64,000 nucleotides of DNA from VAZQ01 sp963771845 (GCA_963771845.1 CAVYVC010000027.1:62001-126000), one strand, 5' to 3'. Shown: positions 44,239-53,771, numbered from the stretch's first letter. A program made the numbers and translations. Notes: generated from the sequence alone by a model not told the origin.

Positions 44239-46582
44239 CAGTGCGCTCACGATGAGCTCCCCGCGCAGCGGCAAGCCGCGCCTGCCTGCGGCGCTCGACC
44301 AGCGCCGCCATCACCCGATCCGGGGTTACGGGCAATTCGTCCAAATCAATGTCGATAGCGTTCGCGACCGCATTGACCAACGCCGGCGGAAATCCCGCCA
44401 GCGCACCCTCGCTCGCCTCCTTGGCGCCAAAGGGCCCGTGCGGATCGTGACTTTCAACAATATGAACTTCGATTGGCGGCGATTCGGCAATCGTTGGAAC
44501 GCGGTATTCAAGCAGACTGGCATGAAACGGCAGCCCATTGACATAGCAGGTTTCCTCGCTCAGCGCCTGTCCCATGCCCATCCAGACGGATCCTTCGATC
44601 TGTCCTTCCACCGCCAGAGGATTGATCGCGTAGCCGCAATCGAGAGCGGCCCAGACGTTTTCGACCGTGACGAGACCGGTCGCCTCATCGACGCTCACTT
44701 CAACAACTTGAGCGGCATAGCTGAACCCCATGGTCGAGCCCACGGCGCCACCACGGTGCTTGCCGCCCTGCGCCTCCGGCGGGCAGGTGAAAGTTCCGGA
44801 CACGGTGATGGGTCCGCCGTCGACGAGCACGGTCTTCACCACCTCCGAGAACGGGATGTTTGATTGTCCCTGCCGCCCGACATGGAACATCTCAGCGATG
44901 CATTCGATATCTTCGGGGCGCGCGTCGAGCTTGCGAGCCGCTGCCTGAGCGAGGATCGCGTTGAGCTTCTTGGCCGCATCGATTGCTGCGTTTCCGACCA
45001 TGAAGGTAATGCGGGAAGAATAGGCGCCATTGTCTTTTGGCGTCACGGCACTATCGCCAGCGACTACGCGCACGCGCTCGAGCGAAATGCCGAGCGTTTC
45101 CGCAACCGCTATGGCAACCATGGTCGAAGAGCCTTGCCCGATATCGGCAGCCCCGGTCAGTGCGGTCACGCCGCCATCGAAATCCAGCCTCAGATTGATG
45201 ACGGCATGCGGCTCTCCGGTCCAATGGATCGGCTTCGCCGCACCACTGACATAGTGCGAGCAGGCCATGCCCATGCCCTTACCGTGCGGCAGTTTGCCGA
45301 TGCGCTCGCGCCATCGGCTGGCTTGCTCAACCTTGTCGAGACAGTGTTCGAGACCGTAACTGTTCACCGTCAGATCATTCAGGGTGCGCGTCGGCGCGCG
45401 CAGAAGGTTGGCGCGGCGGATAGCGAAAGGGTCGAGCCCGAGCTCACGCGCCATGCGATCAAGCAGACATTCGAAAGCATGGCGAGTATCCACTGAGCCG
45501 TGGCCGCGCATCGCTCCGCAGGGAGGAAGATTGGCGTATACGCGATAGCCGTCATACTTGATGGCCGGTATGTCGTAGATGCCTTGCAGCAGCGCTCCGG
45601 CGTAGAGGATCGTGACGATTCCGTAGCCGGCATAAGCGCCTCCGCGCTGAACGACCTCGCATTCGCACGCCGTGATGCGGCCGTCCCGCCGCATCCCGAG
45701 CTTTAGCCTGATGTCGGTCTGGGGACGCGCGCGATGGGTGAGGAAATTCTCCTCTCTTGCAAGGCGCGTCATCACCTTCCCCGTGACGGCGCGAGCGAGA
45801 AGCGCGGTGATGATTTCAAAATTCAGCACCTCGACACGCGCACCAAAACCTCCGCCGATGAAAGGCTTGATCACGCGAATGCGCGAGGTATCCATGTCCA
45901 GACATCGTGCCAGCATCAAATGCAGATAATAGCCAACCTGAGATACGCTCTGGACGGTAAGTCGGCCCGTCAGCGGGTCGTAATCGGCAAGACAGGCGTG
46001 TGGCTCGATTTGCGCGTGATTGACCTCGGCGCAATGAATCCGTTCTTCGCGTATGAGGTCGGCCGCGGCAAAACCCTGAACCAGGTCGCCGAATTGGTGG
46101 TGCACCTCGCGCTCGAGATTGCCGGGCTTGTCCTCATGCAACAATATCGCGTCTGGAGCGCGCGCTTCCTCCGACGTGTAATAGGCCGGAAGCTCCCGCA
46201 CCTCGAATTCGATCAAATCGAGGGCACGCGCGGCGGTCTGCGCGTCGGTTGCCGCAACCGCGGCGACGGGCTCTCCGCGATAGCGGACACGACCACGCGC
46301 CAAAGGATATTCGTTCATGGCGACCGGCAGAACACCATAGGTGTGGGGACAATCTTCACCGGTCACGACGGCCACAACGCCGTCGAGAGCACGAGCCTTG
46401 GAGACGTCGAGGCGAACGATCTCGCCGTGGCTCCAAGGGCTCCGAAAGATACGCGCCGCCAGCGCCTCGCCCTGATCGAGGTCCGCGGTATAGCGTGCGC
46501 GCCCGGTGACCTTCTCGATCCCGTCGATCAGCGGTACCCCGATGCGACGCGCCGCTGCGTTGCCGTTCGGACCAGCAGTCAT
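44231..46582 (-). CDS. hcrA: 4-hydroxybenzoyl-CoA reductase alpha (molybdenum) subunit, 783 aa
   Basis: The Mo-cofactor subunit of the xanthine oxidase family: PLIDGIEKVTGRARYTADLD, NHAQIEPHACLADYDPLTGR, IGGGFGARVEVLNFEI, ACSHYVSGAAKPIHWTGEPH, GPFGAKEASEGALAGFPPAL with the catalytic glutamate region. Size is close to Thauera HcrA. The ATG overlaps the hcrC stop by four bases. It removes the 4-hydroxy group with electrons from ferredoxin. Confidence 0.93.
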   Translation of the reverse strand: MTAGPNGNAAARRIGVPLIDGIEKVTGRARYTADLDQGEALAARIFRSPWSHGEIVRLDVSKARALDGVVAVVTGEDCPHTYGVLPVAMNEYPLARGRVRYRGEPVAAVAATDAQTAARALDLIEFEVRELPAYYTSEEARAPDAILLHEDKPGNLEREVHHQFGDLVQGFAAADLIREERIHCAEVNHAQIEPHACLADYDPLTGRLTVQSVSQVGYYLHLMLARCLDMDTSRIRVIKPFIGGGFGARVEVLNFEIITALLARAVTGKVMTRLAREENFLTHRARPQTDIRLKLGMRRDGRITACECEVVQRGGAYAGYGIVTILYAGALLQGIYDIPAIKYDGYRVYANLPPCGAMRGHGSVDTRHAFECLLDRMARELGLDPFAIRRANLLRAPTRTLNDLTVNSYGLEHCLDKVEQASRWRERIGKLPHGKGMGMACSHYVSGAAKPIHWTGEPHAVINLRLDFDGGVTALTGAADIGQGSSTMVAIAVAETLGISLERVRVVAGDSAVTPKDNGAYSSRITFMVGNAAIDAAKKLNAILAQAAARKLDARPEDIECIAEMFHVGRQGQSNIPFSEVVKTVLVDGGPITVSGTFTCPPEAQGGKHRGGAVGSTMGFSYAAQVVEVSVDEATGLVTVENVWAALDCGYAINPLAVEGQIEGSVWMGMGQALSEETCYVNGLPFHASLLEYRVPTIAESPPIEVHIVESHDPHGPFGAKEASEGALAGFPPALVNAVANAIDIDLDELPVTPDRVMAALVERRRQARLAAARGAHRERTDA

Positions 46583-47070
46583 GACGACATCTCGGCGGCC
46601 GCCCTTACCAACTCGATGATCTTCACGTAGCCGGTGCATCGGCAGAGATTGCCCGATAAGGCCGCGCGTATCTCAACGTCGCTGGGCTGGGGTTTGCGAC
46701 GCAAGAGACCTTCCGCCGCCATGATCATGCCGGGCGTACAAAATCCGCATTGCGCCCCAAGCTTCTCGTGAAAAGCGCGCTGCAGGCGGTTGAGCTTGCC
46801 CTGCTGCGCAAGGCCTTCGATGGTCTCTATGCAACGTCCTTCGCAGCGCACCGCGAGCATGATGCAAGATGGCACCGCCACCCCATCGAGAAGGACCGTG
46901 CAGGCGCCGCATTCGCCCCCGTCACAGCCGGTCTTGACGCCGGTCAGGCGGGCGCACTCGCGCAGGTAATCGACCAGCAATTGGCTCTCGACGACGGCGT
47001 CCTCGCGCCAGCGTCCGTTGAGTTTCACCCGCAGCAATCGCTTTCTCGGCGGCGATCCCTCTGGCTGCAT
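46579..47070 (-). CDS. hcrC: 4-hydroxybenzoyl-CoA reductase gamma (2Fe-2S) subunit, 163 aa
   Basis: Two [2Fe-2S] sets: CDGGECGACTVLLDG (plant type) and CGFCTPGMIMAAEGLLRRKP with LCRCTGYVKI (the second). Length matches Thauera HcrC (161). The ATG at 47070 was chosen because the family starts close to this place; a longer frame goes on upstream. First gene of hcrCAB, divergent from the ligase. Confidence 0.92.
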   Translation of the reverse strand: MQPEGSPPRKRLLRVKLNGRWREDAVVESQLLVDYLRECARLTGVKTGCDGGECGACTVLLDGVAVPSCIMLAVRCEGRCIETIEGLAQQGKLNRLQRAFHEKLGAQCGFCTPGMIMAAEGLLRRKPQPSDVEIRAALSGNLCRCTGYVKIIELVRAAAEMSS

Positions 47071-47152
47071 GAGACGGCCTTCCCTGCTCCCCGGTCCAGC
47101 GGGAATGACCGGGCGATTGCGGTTACGTCGCCCGGGATTGCCCCGAAGCGCC

Positions 47153-47166
47153 ATGATCTAAATCAA
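47153..47166. promoter_or_regulatory. Fnr/AadR-type box 1 between hcrC and CoA ligase
   Basis: atgatctaaatcaa fits TTGAT-N4-ATCAA at nine of ten fixed positions. It lies 83 bases upstream of hcrC. Confidence 0.6.
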
Positions 47167-47189
47167 AGACGGCGTCCGGCAGTGGCGTC

Positions 47190-47203
47190 TTAATTATGAT
47201 CAA
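47190..47203. promoter_or_regulatory. Fnr/AadR-type box 2 between hcrC and CoA ligase
   Basis: ttaattatgatcaa fits the box at nine of ten fixed positions, 23 bases upstream of the ligase start. Two boxes in one divergent region recall AadR control of hydroxybenzoate genes in Rhodopseudomonas. Confidence 0.6.
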
Positions 47204-47225
47204 GAACCGTCATGGGCGCAGGCGG

Positions 47226-48887
47226 ATGACAGCCCTTCGCGATTACAACGCCGCTGTCGATTTCGTGGACCGCAACGTCGCCGAAGGCCGCGGTGACAAG
47301 ACCGCGTGCATCGATCCCGCGCGAAATATCACCTATGGTGAATTGCGCGACGCGGCTGCTCGCATCGGTCCAATGCTTGCGCGACTGGGGATCGAGCCGG
47401 AGAACCGAATTGCGCTCGTTCTCCTCGACACGGTCGACTTTCCAATTCTGTTCTGGGGAGCGATCCGCGCCGGCATCATACCTGTCCTGCTCAATACGCG
47501 GCTCACTGCCGATCAATACCGCTACCTGCTTGAGGACTCGCGAGCAAAGGCGGTGTTCGTTTCCACAGCGCTGCTGCCGGCCGTGCAGGAGGCGGCAAAG
47601 GACGTGTCCACCTTGAAAGCCGTCGTCGTGGTCGGCGGCGGCCCGGACTTAGTGCTGCGGCTGGAGCGACTCCTGGCCGCAGAGAATGAAGGCGCTGCGC
47701 CGGCCAGAACCTGCGCCGATGAGGTTGCGTATTGGCTATATTCCTCGGGCACGACCGGAATGCCGAAGGGCGTGATGCACGTGCATTCAACCCCGATAGC
47801 CCTGGCGCGGTTGTCTGGCCAGGACCGCATCGGGATACGCGAGGACGATGTCGTATTCTCGGCGGCCAAGCTCTTTTTCTCCTATGGCCTCGGCAATGCG
47901 ATCTTCTGTCCGATGTCGGTCGGGGCAACTTCGGTGTTCTACCCCGAGCGGCCCACTCCGCAGACCGTGTTTGAAACACTGCGGGGCTATCAGCCGACCA
48001 TGTTCTATGCCGTTCCAACTCTATATGCGGCCATACTTGCCGATCCTGAATGCACGCCGCAGAACAGCTCCCATCGGCTGCGGCTGTGCTTCTCGGCCGG
48101 CGAACCGCTCCCGTGCCATGTGGGCGAAGCCTGGAAAGAGCGTTTTGGCCTGGACATCGTCAACGGGGTTGGCTCCACCGAGATGGGCCATCTCTACCTG
48201 ACGAATCTTCCAGACGCGGTCGAGTACGGCACCGCCGGCGTGCCCGTCAAAAATTACGATCTACGGCTGGTAGATGACTGCGGGGGCGAAGTTGCCGACG
48301 GCGAGATCGGCGAGCTCCTGGTGCGCGGCCAATCTGCAGCCGCCGGTTACTGGAACCAGCGCGAAAAAACACGGCAAACCTTCGTCGGCGAGTGGACGCG
48401 CACAGGGGACAAATATGTGCGCCGCGCCGATGGTATCTACATCTACTGTGGACGCACTGACGACATGTTCAAGGTGAGCGCCATCTGGGTATCTCCATTC
48501 GAGGTCGAAGCAGCGTTGATAACGCATCCACGCGTGCTCGAGGCAGCTGTTGTGCCGGCGCAAGACGGCAATGGTCTTACCAAGCCGAAGGCCTATGTGG
48601 TGCTCAAGGACAAGCGCGAGGCAACGAGTCGAGCTCTCCACGAGGAGCTCAAGGTGCACGTGAAGCGCACGATAGGGCCCTGGAAATATCCGCGCTGGAT
48701 CGAGTTTGTGGATAGCTTGCCCAAAACCGCAACTGGAAAGATCCAGCGGTACATCCTGCGCAGCATGGCGAGTTCGCAAAGCAGCGGCGCAAACGGCGGG
48801 GGCACCCTGATGCCTAACCTATCGCACCGCTGCAGCAAGCTGCATGCGCCTGGGAGAGGTGAAGCAGGAGGAGCCCAGCCATGCTAA
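47226..48887 (+). CDS. Benzoate/4-hydroxybenzoate-type CoA ligase, 553 aa
   Basis: An AMP-forming ligase of the BadA/HbaA/Bcl family: YWLYSSGTTGMPKGVMHVHS (about residue 172), FSYGLGNAIFCPMSVGATSV, GVGSTEMGHLYLTNLPDAVE, TRTGDKYVRRADGIYIYCGR, and the catalytic lysine motif LPKTATGKIQRYIL. This lysine is the one acetylated in such ligases. Neighbouring hcrCAB suggests 4-hydroxybenzoate as substrate; benzoate or another hydroxylated acid is possible. About 40 C-terminal residues exceed the usual end; the end of the frame overlaps the next gene. Confidence 0.9.
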   Translation: MTALRDYNAAVDFVDRNVAEGRGDKTACIDPARNITYGELRDAAARIGPMLARLGIEPENRIALVLLDTVDFPILFWGAIRAGIIPVLLNTRLTADQYRYLLEDSRAKAVFVSTALLPAVQEAAKDVSTLKAVVVVGGGPDLVLRLERLLAAENEGAAPARTCADEVAYWLYSSGTTGMPKGVMHVHSTPIALARLSGQDRIGIREDDVVFSAAKLFFSYGLGNAIFCPMSVGATSVFYPERPTPQTVFETLRGYQPTMFYAVPTLYAAILADPECTPQNSSHRLRLCFSAGEPLPCHVGEAWKERFGLDIVNGVGSTEMGHLYLTNLPDAVEYGTAGVPVKNYDLRLVDDCGGEVADGEIGELLVRGQSAAAGYWNQREKTRQTFVGEWTRTGDKYVRRADGIYIYCGRTDDMFKVSAIWVSPFEVEAALITHPRVLEAAVVPAQDGNGLTKPKAYVVLKDKREATSRALHEELKVHVKRTIGPWKYPRWIEFVDSLPKTATGKIQRYILRSMASSQSSGANGGGTLMPNLSHRCSKLHAPGRGEAGGAQPC

Positions 48888-49642
48888 GGATGACCGTTGC
48901 GAAGGAAATAGCGACGGTCACTTTGAACCGTCCACCCGTGAACGCCATCAACGAGGAGTGGGTGCGCGCGTTTGGCAGCACGCTGGATAGCCTTGCCGGA
49001 CGCCGGGATTGGCGCGTTCTTCATCTGCGTTCGGATCAAAGCGTGTTCTGTGCGGGAGCAGACCTGAGACAGGTGCGCGATCACATGGACGCGTCCCACG
49101 GTCCGGACCGCATGTATGAATACGTCGCCAGTATTCAGCGACTCTATCGGCGCATTGAGCAGTTGCCGCAGGTAACCTTGGCGGAGATTGGCGGGGCGGC
49201 GATGGGTGGGGGGCTCGAACTGGCACTTGCCTGTGATCTGCGTATTGCCGGCAACGACGTGAAGCTCGGCCTTCCCGAGGCTCGACTCGGATTGATTCCC
49301 GGCGCCGGCGGCACGCAGCGATTGACCAGACTTTGCGGCCGGTCCGTGGCGAGCCGGCTCATCCTCGGCGCTGAAATCATCAACGGTGCAATCGCGCGCG
49401 ATTTGGGCGTCGTACACTGGGCCGTGCCGCGGTCAGAGCTCTCCGCGGCCGCGGTCGACATCGCCAAGCGAGTAGCAGCCCTTCCTGCCGCCGCCCTTGC
49501 ATGGAGCAAGGCGTGTATTTTCGCCGCCGGCGAGCCCGGCGACGACGGCTACCGGGACGAGCTCGAAGGCACGCGTCGTCTGCTGACAAGTACGGAGACG
49601 CGCCAACGCGTGCAGTCATTTCTCGCTGGCGCGCTGCAATAA
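48881..49642 (+). CDS. Enoyl-CoA hydratase (crotonase family), 253 aa
   Basis: Both catalytic glutamates are in place: AAMGGGLELALACDLRIAGN and GLPEARLGLIPGAGGTQRLT. It is comparable to BadK or other short enoyl-CoA hydratases; no specificity can be read. The ATG at 48881 is preceded by caggaggagcc, inside the end of the ligase gene. With the next two genes it could hydrate cyclohexenoyl- or phenylpropenoyl-CoA. Confidence 0.88.
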   Translation: MLRMTVAKEIATVTLNRPPVNAINEEWVRAFGSTLDSLAGRRDWRVLHLRSDQSVFCAGADLRQVRDHMDASHGPDRMYEYVASIQRLYRRIEQLPQVTLAEIGGAAMGGGLELALACDLRIAGNDVKLGLPEARLGLIPGAGGTQRLTRLCGRSVASRLILGAEIINGAIARDLGVVHWAVPRSELSAAAVDIAKRVAALPAAALAWSKACIFAAGEPGDDGYRDELEGTRRLLTSTETRQRVQSFLAGALQ

Positions 49643-49676
49643 TTACGACAATACGCGGAAGAACGGGAGAGCTATC

Positions 49677-50423
49677 ATGAAACTTGAAGAGAAAACAGCG
49701 CTGGTTACCGGCGGGGCGTCCGGCATCGGCAAAGCAACGGTAATGGAGCTGGCCCGCTGCGGCGCGACCGTGATTTGCGCCGATGTGAACGCGCAGATGG
49801 GCGCGGAGCTCGAACGGGAAGCAGCGGAGACCAATTTCGCTGTCGAATTCGTATTCATCGACCTCGCCGATTCGAATTCAGTTCGACGCTGCGCCACCGG
49901 CGTGCTCAAGCGCCACTCCCGAATCGACATACTGGTCAATGCGGCGGGTTGGAACGACATTCAGCCATTCGTGGAAAATCCACCCGATTATTTGGACCGG
50001 GTCATTGCCATCAATCTCGGTGGAATGCTGCACCTCACGCAGGCGCTGCTTCCAGCCATGATCGCCGCGGGCAAGGGAAAGATCGTCAATGTATCGAGCG
50101 ATGCCGGCCGTGTGGGCAGCACCGGTGAGACGACTTATGCGGCCGCCAAAGGTGGAGTGATCGCCTTCACCAAGTCTCTTGCCCGCGAAGTCGCGCGCCA
50201 TTCGATCAACGTCAATTGCATCTGTCCCGGGCCGACCGATACGCCCATGCTGGCGTCGCGGCCGGAAAAGCTGAAGGAAGCTTTCCTGCGCGCTATTCCA
50301 TTCCGACGCTTTGCCAAGCCACAGGAGATCGCGGATGCGATCCTGTTTTTCGCAAGTCCGCGTTCCGACTATATTACCGGCCAAGTGCTCAGCGTCAGCG
50401 GCGGGCTGACCTTTGCCGGGTGA
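49677..50423 (+). CDS. BadH-like short-chain dehydrogenase, 248 aa
   Basis: An SDR with TGGASGIG, NAAGW and YAAAKGG. The phrases LVNAAGWNDIQPF, VSSDAGRVGSTGETTYAAAK, CPGPTDTPML and GQVLSVSGGLTFAG are close to BadH (2-hydroxycyclohexanecarboxyl-CoA dehydrogenase) of Rhodopseudomonas palustris. It may take part in an alternative, R. palustris-like branch or act on another 2-hydroxyacyl-CoA. Strong ribosome site gggaga. Confidence 0.85.
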   Translation: MKLEEKTALVTGGASGIGKATVMELARCGATVICADVNAQMGAELEREAAETNFAVEFVFIDLADSNSVRRCATGVLKRHSRIDILVNAAGWNDIQPFVENPPDYLDRVIAINLGGMLHLTQALLPAMIAAGKGKIVNVSSDAGRVGSTGETTYAAAKGGVIAFTKSLAREVARHSINVNCICPGPTDTPMLASRPEKLKEAFLRAIPFRRFAKPQEIADAILFFASPRSDYITGQVLSVSGGLTFAG

Positions 50424-50436
50424 AGGAGGGTCGATC

Positions 50437-51348
50437 ATGTCCACATCCATCGGAACGGTAAAAGCGCATCTCGACGAGGGTCACTCGGCCAGCTTTGAGA
50501 CGGCCCAGCGGTTTCGTCCGCCGCGCGTCGATTTTGCGAATTTCAAGCCGCGGCACTTCGTTTGGCAGCTCGACGGCAAGGTTGTCACGATCACGCTCAA
50601 CCGGCCGGAACGCAAGAACCCGCTCACGCTGGAATCCTATGGCGAGCTGCGCGACACCTTTCGTGATCTCGTTTACGCAGACGCTGTCAAGAGCGTGGTG
50701 ATCACCGGGGCTGGCGGCAATTTCTGCTCCGGCGGCGACGTGCACGAGATCATCGGCCCGCTCGTGGAAATGCAGCGCAACGGTGACACCGCCAGCCTGC
50801 TCGCCTTCACGCGGATGACCGGCGATCTGGTCAAGGCGATGCGCGCCTGTCCGCAGCCGATCGTGGCCGCGGTCGACGGTATCTGCGCCGGCGCAGGAGC
50901 GATCCTGGCGATGGCGTCCGACCTGCGCCTGGGAACGGCGCGCAGCAAGGTTGCTTTTCTATTCGTGCGGGTTGGTCTTGCCGGAGCTGATATGGGCGCG
51001 TGCAATATCCTGCCGAGAATCATCGGGGCGGGACGTGCAGCCGAACTGCTCTATACCGGCCGCAGCATAGACGGCAACGAGGCCGAGCGGTGGGGGTTCT
51101 ACAACCGGCTGTGCGAGCCCGACGCGGTGCTGGGCGAGGCGCAGGCGTTGGCAAAATCCCTTGCCGACGGCCCGACATTCGCGCATGCCATGACCAAGCG
51201 CTGCCTCCACCAGGAATGGAGCATGGGCATCGAGGAGGCCATCGAGGCGGAAGCACAGGCACAAGCCATCTGCATGCAAACCAAGGATTATGAGCGGGCT
51301 TACGAGGCGTTCGTCAGGAAGGATAGACCTGTCTTCCAGGGCAATTAG
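50437..51348 (+). CDS. Crotonase-family protein (enoyl-CoA hydratase-like), 303 aa
   Basis: A crotonase fold with a 50-residue N-terminal extension (SFETAQRFRPPRVDFANFKP). The oxyanion loop is GAGGNFCSGGDVHEIIGP. The first catalytic glutamate is replaced by alanine (GICAGAGAILAMASDLRLGT) and the second region reads LFVRVGLAGADMGACNIL, so it may not be a normal hydratase; isomerase, hydrolase or lyase chemistry is possible. gaaggagggtcg precedes the ATG at 50437. Confidence 0.85.
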   Translation: MSTSIGTVKAHLDEGHSASFETAQRFRPPRVDFANFKPRHFVWQLDGKVVTITLNRPERKNPLTLESYGELRDTFRDLVYADAVKSVVITGAGGNFCSGGDVHEIIGPLVEMQRNGDTASLLAFTRMTGDLVKAMRACPQPIVAAVDGICAGAGAILAMASDLRLGTARSKVAFLFVRVGLAGADMGACNILPRIIGAGRAAELLYTGRSIDGNEAERWGFYNRLCEPDAVLGEAQALAKSLADGPTFAHAMTKRCLHQEWSMGIEEAIEAEAQAQAICMQTKDYERAYEAFVRKDRPVFQGN

Positions 51349-51374
51349 AGAGCATTTAATCAGGCGCGCCGGCC

Positions 51375-51388
51375 TTGATCTTGATCAA
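51375..51388 (+). promoter_or_regulatory. Perfect Fnr/AadR-type box upstream of the four-cysteine gene
   Basis: ttgatcttgatcaa, ten of ten fixed positions, 53 bases before the GTG at 51442. Confidence 0.75.
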
Positions 51389-51441
51389 TGCGGCTGATCA
51401 CCCCCCCGCATAAGCTTTATCAATTTTGAAGGAGGGATGCC

Positions 51442-51660
51442 GTGCGAGCGATCCACTCTCTTAAGGCCCTGGTCAACAGAATCACAAGCCGAATTGCGGC
51501 AGCTCGAAGCAGGCCTGTTTTCTACTGCGGGCAGTGCGAGCGGTGGGAACGATGCGGTCTTCCACCAAGTGCCAACTGCATCACCATGCTGGCGCAAATT
51601 GCCCGCAACGGCGGGTCGAACAGGGACGTCGCGTGGTGGCGGGCCAGTTTGGGCTCGTAA
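51442..51660 (+). CDS. Small four-cysteine protein, 72 aa
   Basis: The GTG at 51442 follows aaggagggatgcc. The peptide begins MRAIHSLKALVNRITSRIAA and holds YCGQCERWERCGLPPSANCI, with cysteines in the pattern CxxCx4Cx7C, which could bind zinc or an iron-sulfur cluster. No known family. It is the first gene after a perfect Fnr box and 12 bases before a flavin-binding gene; it may be a small redox or assembly partner of that protein or of the UbiD decarboxylases. Confidence 0.65.
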   Translation: MRAIHSLKALVNRITSRIAAARSRPVFYCGQCERWERCGLPPSANCITMLAQIARNGGSNRDVAWWRASLGS

Positions 51661-51672
51661 CGACGCAAAGGC

Positions 51673-52170
51673 ATGAGCGCTGAAACGGTCACGCGGGTCG
51701 CTGCTTTCCTGGACGCGCATCATGTCGCGTCACTAGCAACCTGCGGGCTTGAGGGACCGCATGCGGCAAACGTGTTCTACGTTCGCGATGGCCTCGCTCT
51801 GCTTTGGGTCTCCGATCCGAAGAGCTGGCATTCGGCCGATCTTGAGAGCGACCCGCGTATCGCGGCGACCATTGCGCCCGATTATTCCGGCATTGATGAG
51901 ATTCGCGGGGTTCAGATTTCAGGTCATGCCCGCATCATAGCGGGCGCGCTTGATCGCGCGAATGCACGACTGCTGTTCGAAGCGCGTTATCCCTGCGTGA
52001 AGCAGCTATTCGAGGGGCACTCCGCCTTGCGAGAGGCCTACGAAAATATCGGGTTTTACCGGCTTGAGCCGGCGCGCATGGTGCTCATCGACAATAGTCG
52101 AGGTTTTGGCCACAAGGACACGCTCGACCTGGAAAAATTCCCAGCCGATTGCCTTCTATTTAAAGGGTAG
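51673..52170 (+). CDS. Pyridoxamine-5'-phosphate-oxidase-fold flavin protein, 165 aa
   Basis: A split-barrel protein of the PPOX type: VASLATCGLEGPHAANVFYV near the N-terminus, SDPKSWHSADLESDPRIAAT and IRGVQISGHARIIAG. The fold binds FMN or F420. It lies between a four-cysteine protein and a UbiD decarboxylase; UbiD enzymes need prenylated FMN, so a link to flavin supply is conceivable but not shown. Confidence 0.8.
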   Translation: MSAETVTRVAAFLDAHHVASLATCGLEGPHAANVFYVRDGLALLWVSDPKSWHSADLESDPRIAATIAPDYSGIDEIRGVQISGHARIIAGALDRANARLLFEARYPCVKQLFEGHSALREAYENIGFYRLEPARMVLIDNSRGFGHKDTLDLEKFPADCLLFKG

Positions 52171-52177
52171 GACTTTC

Positions 52178-53705
52178 ATGCTCTCACCAACCGACTCCAC
52201 GAGCGCCTCATCAGAGATACGCGCTAAAGCCTTCGACGTGACCACGCGTTCCAATGCCGCGCCGCACCTGACGTATGAGGATCTGCGCCAATGGATCGTC
52301 GAGGCGCGCAAGCTTGGCGAGGTCAAGGATGTGAGCGGGCTGTCCTGGCAGCAGGATATCGGAATGATCGCGGGCTTGGCGCTGCACGATGACTCCGCCC
52401 CTTGCTTCGTCTTCGACACCGTGCCCGGAACCATCGCTGGCAGCCGCGTGCTGGTCAATTTCTTCGGCGGCAGGCGCAAGAACATGACACTTGGATTTCC
52501 GGCCGATCTCAACAAGCTCGACCTGAGCGAAGGCTTCCGCAGCCATTTCATGGCGCCGATGAAGCGCATTGCGCCCAAATACGTCAGTCAAGGTCCGATC
52601 TTCGAGAACGTCATGCGGGGAGATGACGTCGATATCACGCGCTTCCCGGCGCCGAAATGGCACGAGCCCGACGGTGGCCGCTATATCGGCACCGGCAGCT
52701 TCAATGTCACCCGTGATCCGGACGAGGGCTGGACCAATTGCGGTACCTACCGGGTAATGATCCATGACGCCAAGACCGCAGGCTTTTATATCTCGCCCGG
52801 CAAGCATGGGCGCCAGATGCGCGACAAGTATCGCTCGCGCGGCGAGCCGATGCCGGTCGCCGTGGTCTGCGGCGGCGACCCCATGACGTTCCTGATGGCC
52901 TGCAGCGAGGTGCCCTACGGCGTGTGCGAATACGAGATCGTCGGCGGGATGCGCGGCACGCCGGTCGAAGTGATCAAGGCTCCAATCACCGGGCTTCCGA
53001 TCCCGGCCAATGCCGAGATCGTTCTCGAAGGCTTTGTCGAGCCCGGCAATGAGCGCATCGAGGGGCCGTTCGGCGAGTGGACCGGCTATTACGCCAGCGA
53101 ATGTGCGGCCCGAGCCCGTGTTCGATGTGAAGGCCGTCTACTACCGCAACGACCCCATATTATTGGGCTGCCCGCCGCAGCGGCCGCCCGACGAAATCTG
53201 CCGCTACCGTGCGGTGATACGCTCGGCGCTCTTACGCGAGAACATCCAAAAGGCGGGCGTGCCGGGTGTCACTGCGGCCTGGGCCCATGAGGTAGGCAAC
53301 GCGCGGCTTCTCCTCGCCGTCGCCATCCATCAGCGCTATCCCGGCCATGCCAAGCAGGCTGGCCATATCGCGGCCATGTGTCATGTCGGCGCCTATTGCG
53401 GGCGCTATGTGATCGTGGTCGACGAAGACATCGACGTGTCCAATCTGGAAGAGCTGGTCTGGGCCATGCTCACGCGCTCGGATCCTGCGACCTCGATCGA
53501 TGTCATCCGCAATGCCTGGTCGACCCCGCTCGATCCTCGTATCGAGCCCGAGCGCAAGGCGGTCGGCGACAACACTAACAGCCGAGCGGTGATCGATGCC
53601 TGCCGGCCATGGCATTGGCGCGAGAAATTCCCCAAGGTGAACATGCCCACGCCCGAAGAGCGCTGCATGGCGGAAGAAAGATTCGGCCACCTGTTCAAGA
53701 GGTGA
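52178..53705 (+). pseudogene. UbiD-family decarboxylase, frameshifted
   Basis: The first frame (52178 to about 53100) gives the N-terminal two thirds (LTYEDLRQWIVEARKLGEVK, NFFGGRRKNMTLGFPADLNK, RYIGTGSFNVTRDPDEGWTN, NERIEGPFGEWTGYYAS with the conserved glutamates). The rest is in the next frame: RPEPVFDVKAVYYRNDPILL to the end at 53705. Dropping one A at 53100-53101 joins them (YYASDVRPEPV). UbiD enzymes use prenyl-FMN to (de)carboxylate aromatic acids reversibly. Substrates here may be hydroxybenzoates or phthalate-like acids. The break may be an indel error. Confidence 0.85.
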
Positions 53706-53771
53706 TCCAACTGAGTGCATGAGGTTGTCATCCTTCCCGCGCAATTCCGGCGCGGCAGGTTGCCCGCAGCG

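Noticed and set aside
51361..51441. Hairpin-type terminator behind the crotonase gene
   Set aside because: The palindromic ttgatcttgatcaa is too short and without a T-run; an Fnr box is the better reading.
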